Below, in pieces: positions 5,876 through 6,409 of a stretch of 6,409 bases of DNA. The translations under genes were made by a program, and so were the position numbers. Every line of letters starts with the position of its first letter. The stretch's first letter is position 1. The DNA lies in the NCBI GenBank assembly GCA_040754255.1, contig JBFMDA010000058.1, forward strand, positions 1-6,409, read 5' to 3'. The stretch comes from SURF-25 sp040754255 (GTDB lineage Bacteria > Omnitrophota > Gorgyraeia > Gygaellales > Profunditerraquicolaceae). The notes under the pieces are model-generated. The model was not told where the DNA came from. It saw only the letters and a list, made by a program, of their open reading frames with translations, and did no database searches.

Positions 5876-6409
5876 ATTCTTCCTTTAAGAGCTCAGGCTT
5901 TAAATCTATAAACTCGTTGCTCTTTTCCCTGCCGTTTACCAGGCGCAGCACTTCCTTTATGGAGTCCTTGGTAATATCGCGCCCCCCAATGCCGACCACG
6001 AAACTGCTGATTACCTGCGGCTTCTTCTTTTTGCCAAAAAATGCCGCCTTAATCTCAGCGGCAACAGGCGCATAGGAACCCAGCGATAATGACCTGTCAA
6101 GTACTGCCACCTTCGGTATGTCTTTGAGTGCTTCGTAGATTGCCTCTGCCGGGAATGGCCTGTACGCGACAACCTTAAGTAGCCCTACCTTTTTTCCTTT
6201 TGCCCTCAATTCATCGACCACTTCTTTCACCGTGCCGCATACTGACCCCATCGCGACAATCACGCGTTCTGCATCCTTGGTGTGATACTCTTCGATGAGG
6301 CCGTTGTAATGGCGCCCAAACACCTTGGAAAATTCAAGGGCAAGCTTCGGTACGATTTCAAGCACGTCTTTATGCGTCTGGTGTATGGCATAACGGGTTT
6401 CCATATAAT
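5865..6409 (-). CDS. porA: Pyruvate:ferredoxin oxidoreductase, alpha subunit (partial, 5' end outside window)
   Basis: About the last 180 residues of PorA are present; the reading frame stays open to the right edge (a Tyr codon precedes the first Met), so the true start is outside. PorA forms the oxidoreductase core with PorB and contributes the pyrimidine side of the thiamine diphosphate site. The visible part corresponds to the C-terminal OFOR domain II and tail: FGRHYNGLIEEYHTKDAERV, then VIVAMGSVCGTVKEVVDELR, then KVGLLKVVAYRPFPAEAI and VAVLDRSLSLGSYAP, all typical for the family. The N-terminal thiamine diphosphate domain is not visible. The stop overlaps the porB start by 11 bases. In related operons porG and porD often lie upstream of porA, and they may lie just beyond the right edge here. 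Confidence 0.93.
   Translation of the reverse strand, partial: YMETRYAIHQTHKDVLEIVPKLALEFSKVFGRHYNGLIEEYHTKDAERVIVAMGSVCGTVKEVVDELRAKGKKVGLLKVVAYRPFPAEAIYEALKDIPKVAVLDRSLSLGSYAPVAAEIKAAFFGKKKKPQVISSFVVGIGGRDITKDSIKEVLRLVNGREKSNEFIDLKPELLKEEYEQ

Overview
The window reads as chromosomal DNA from an anaerobic bacterium, most likely an uncultured lineage. Three things point that way: a pyruvate:ferredoxin oxidoreductase locus with its own small ferredoxin, a transketolase split into two genes, and tightly packed, often overlapping genes. The exported TPR protein, the long-form HisG and a tiny AURKAIP1/COX24-type basic protein would fit a PVC-related candidate phylum such as Omnitrophota. That placement is an inference from gene content, not a measured phylogeny. 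There are no mobile elements, CRISPR arrays, tRNA or rRNA genes.

Layout from right to left. At the right edge on the minus strand lies the 3' end of porA (pyruvate:ferredoxin oxidoreductase alpha). It overlaps porB by 11 bases and is followed by a single-cluster ferredoxin gene, forming a por operon that enters from beyond the window. The ferredoxin gene meets the plus-strand PpiD/SurA-like foldase gene tail to tail, and their stop codons share the palindrome TTAA. The foldase gene has a clear promoter and Shine-Dalgarno sequence. It is divergent from hisG, and the roughly 120-base gap carries two back-to-back sigma70-type promoters.

The left half is a second minus-strand run: hisG, a 33-residue ribosomal-type small protein (2186-2287), a 145-base non-coding gap with inverted repeats, an exported TPR protein, then the N- and C-terminal transketolase subunits. 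The TPR gene overlaps the first transketolase gene by 11 bases. The two transketolase genes are joined by TAATG. The second one runs off the left edge.

The window therefore combines central carbon metabolism (pyruvate oxidation to acetyl-CoA with ferredoxin reduction; non-oxidative pentose phosphate interconversion), the first step of histidine synthesis, a probable small ribosomal subunit protein, and two envelope proteins (the TPR protein and the foldase). Ribose 5-phosphate made by transketolase is the precursor of PRPP, the HisG substrate, which gives a loose metabolic link between the two ends of the left-hand run. Most of the window is ordinary housekeeping content. The least ordinary items are the tiny bS22/mS38-like gene, the structured gap after it, and the parvulin-like domain without the usual histidines.
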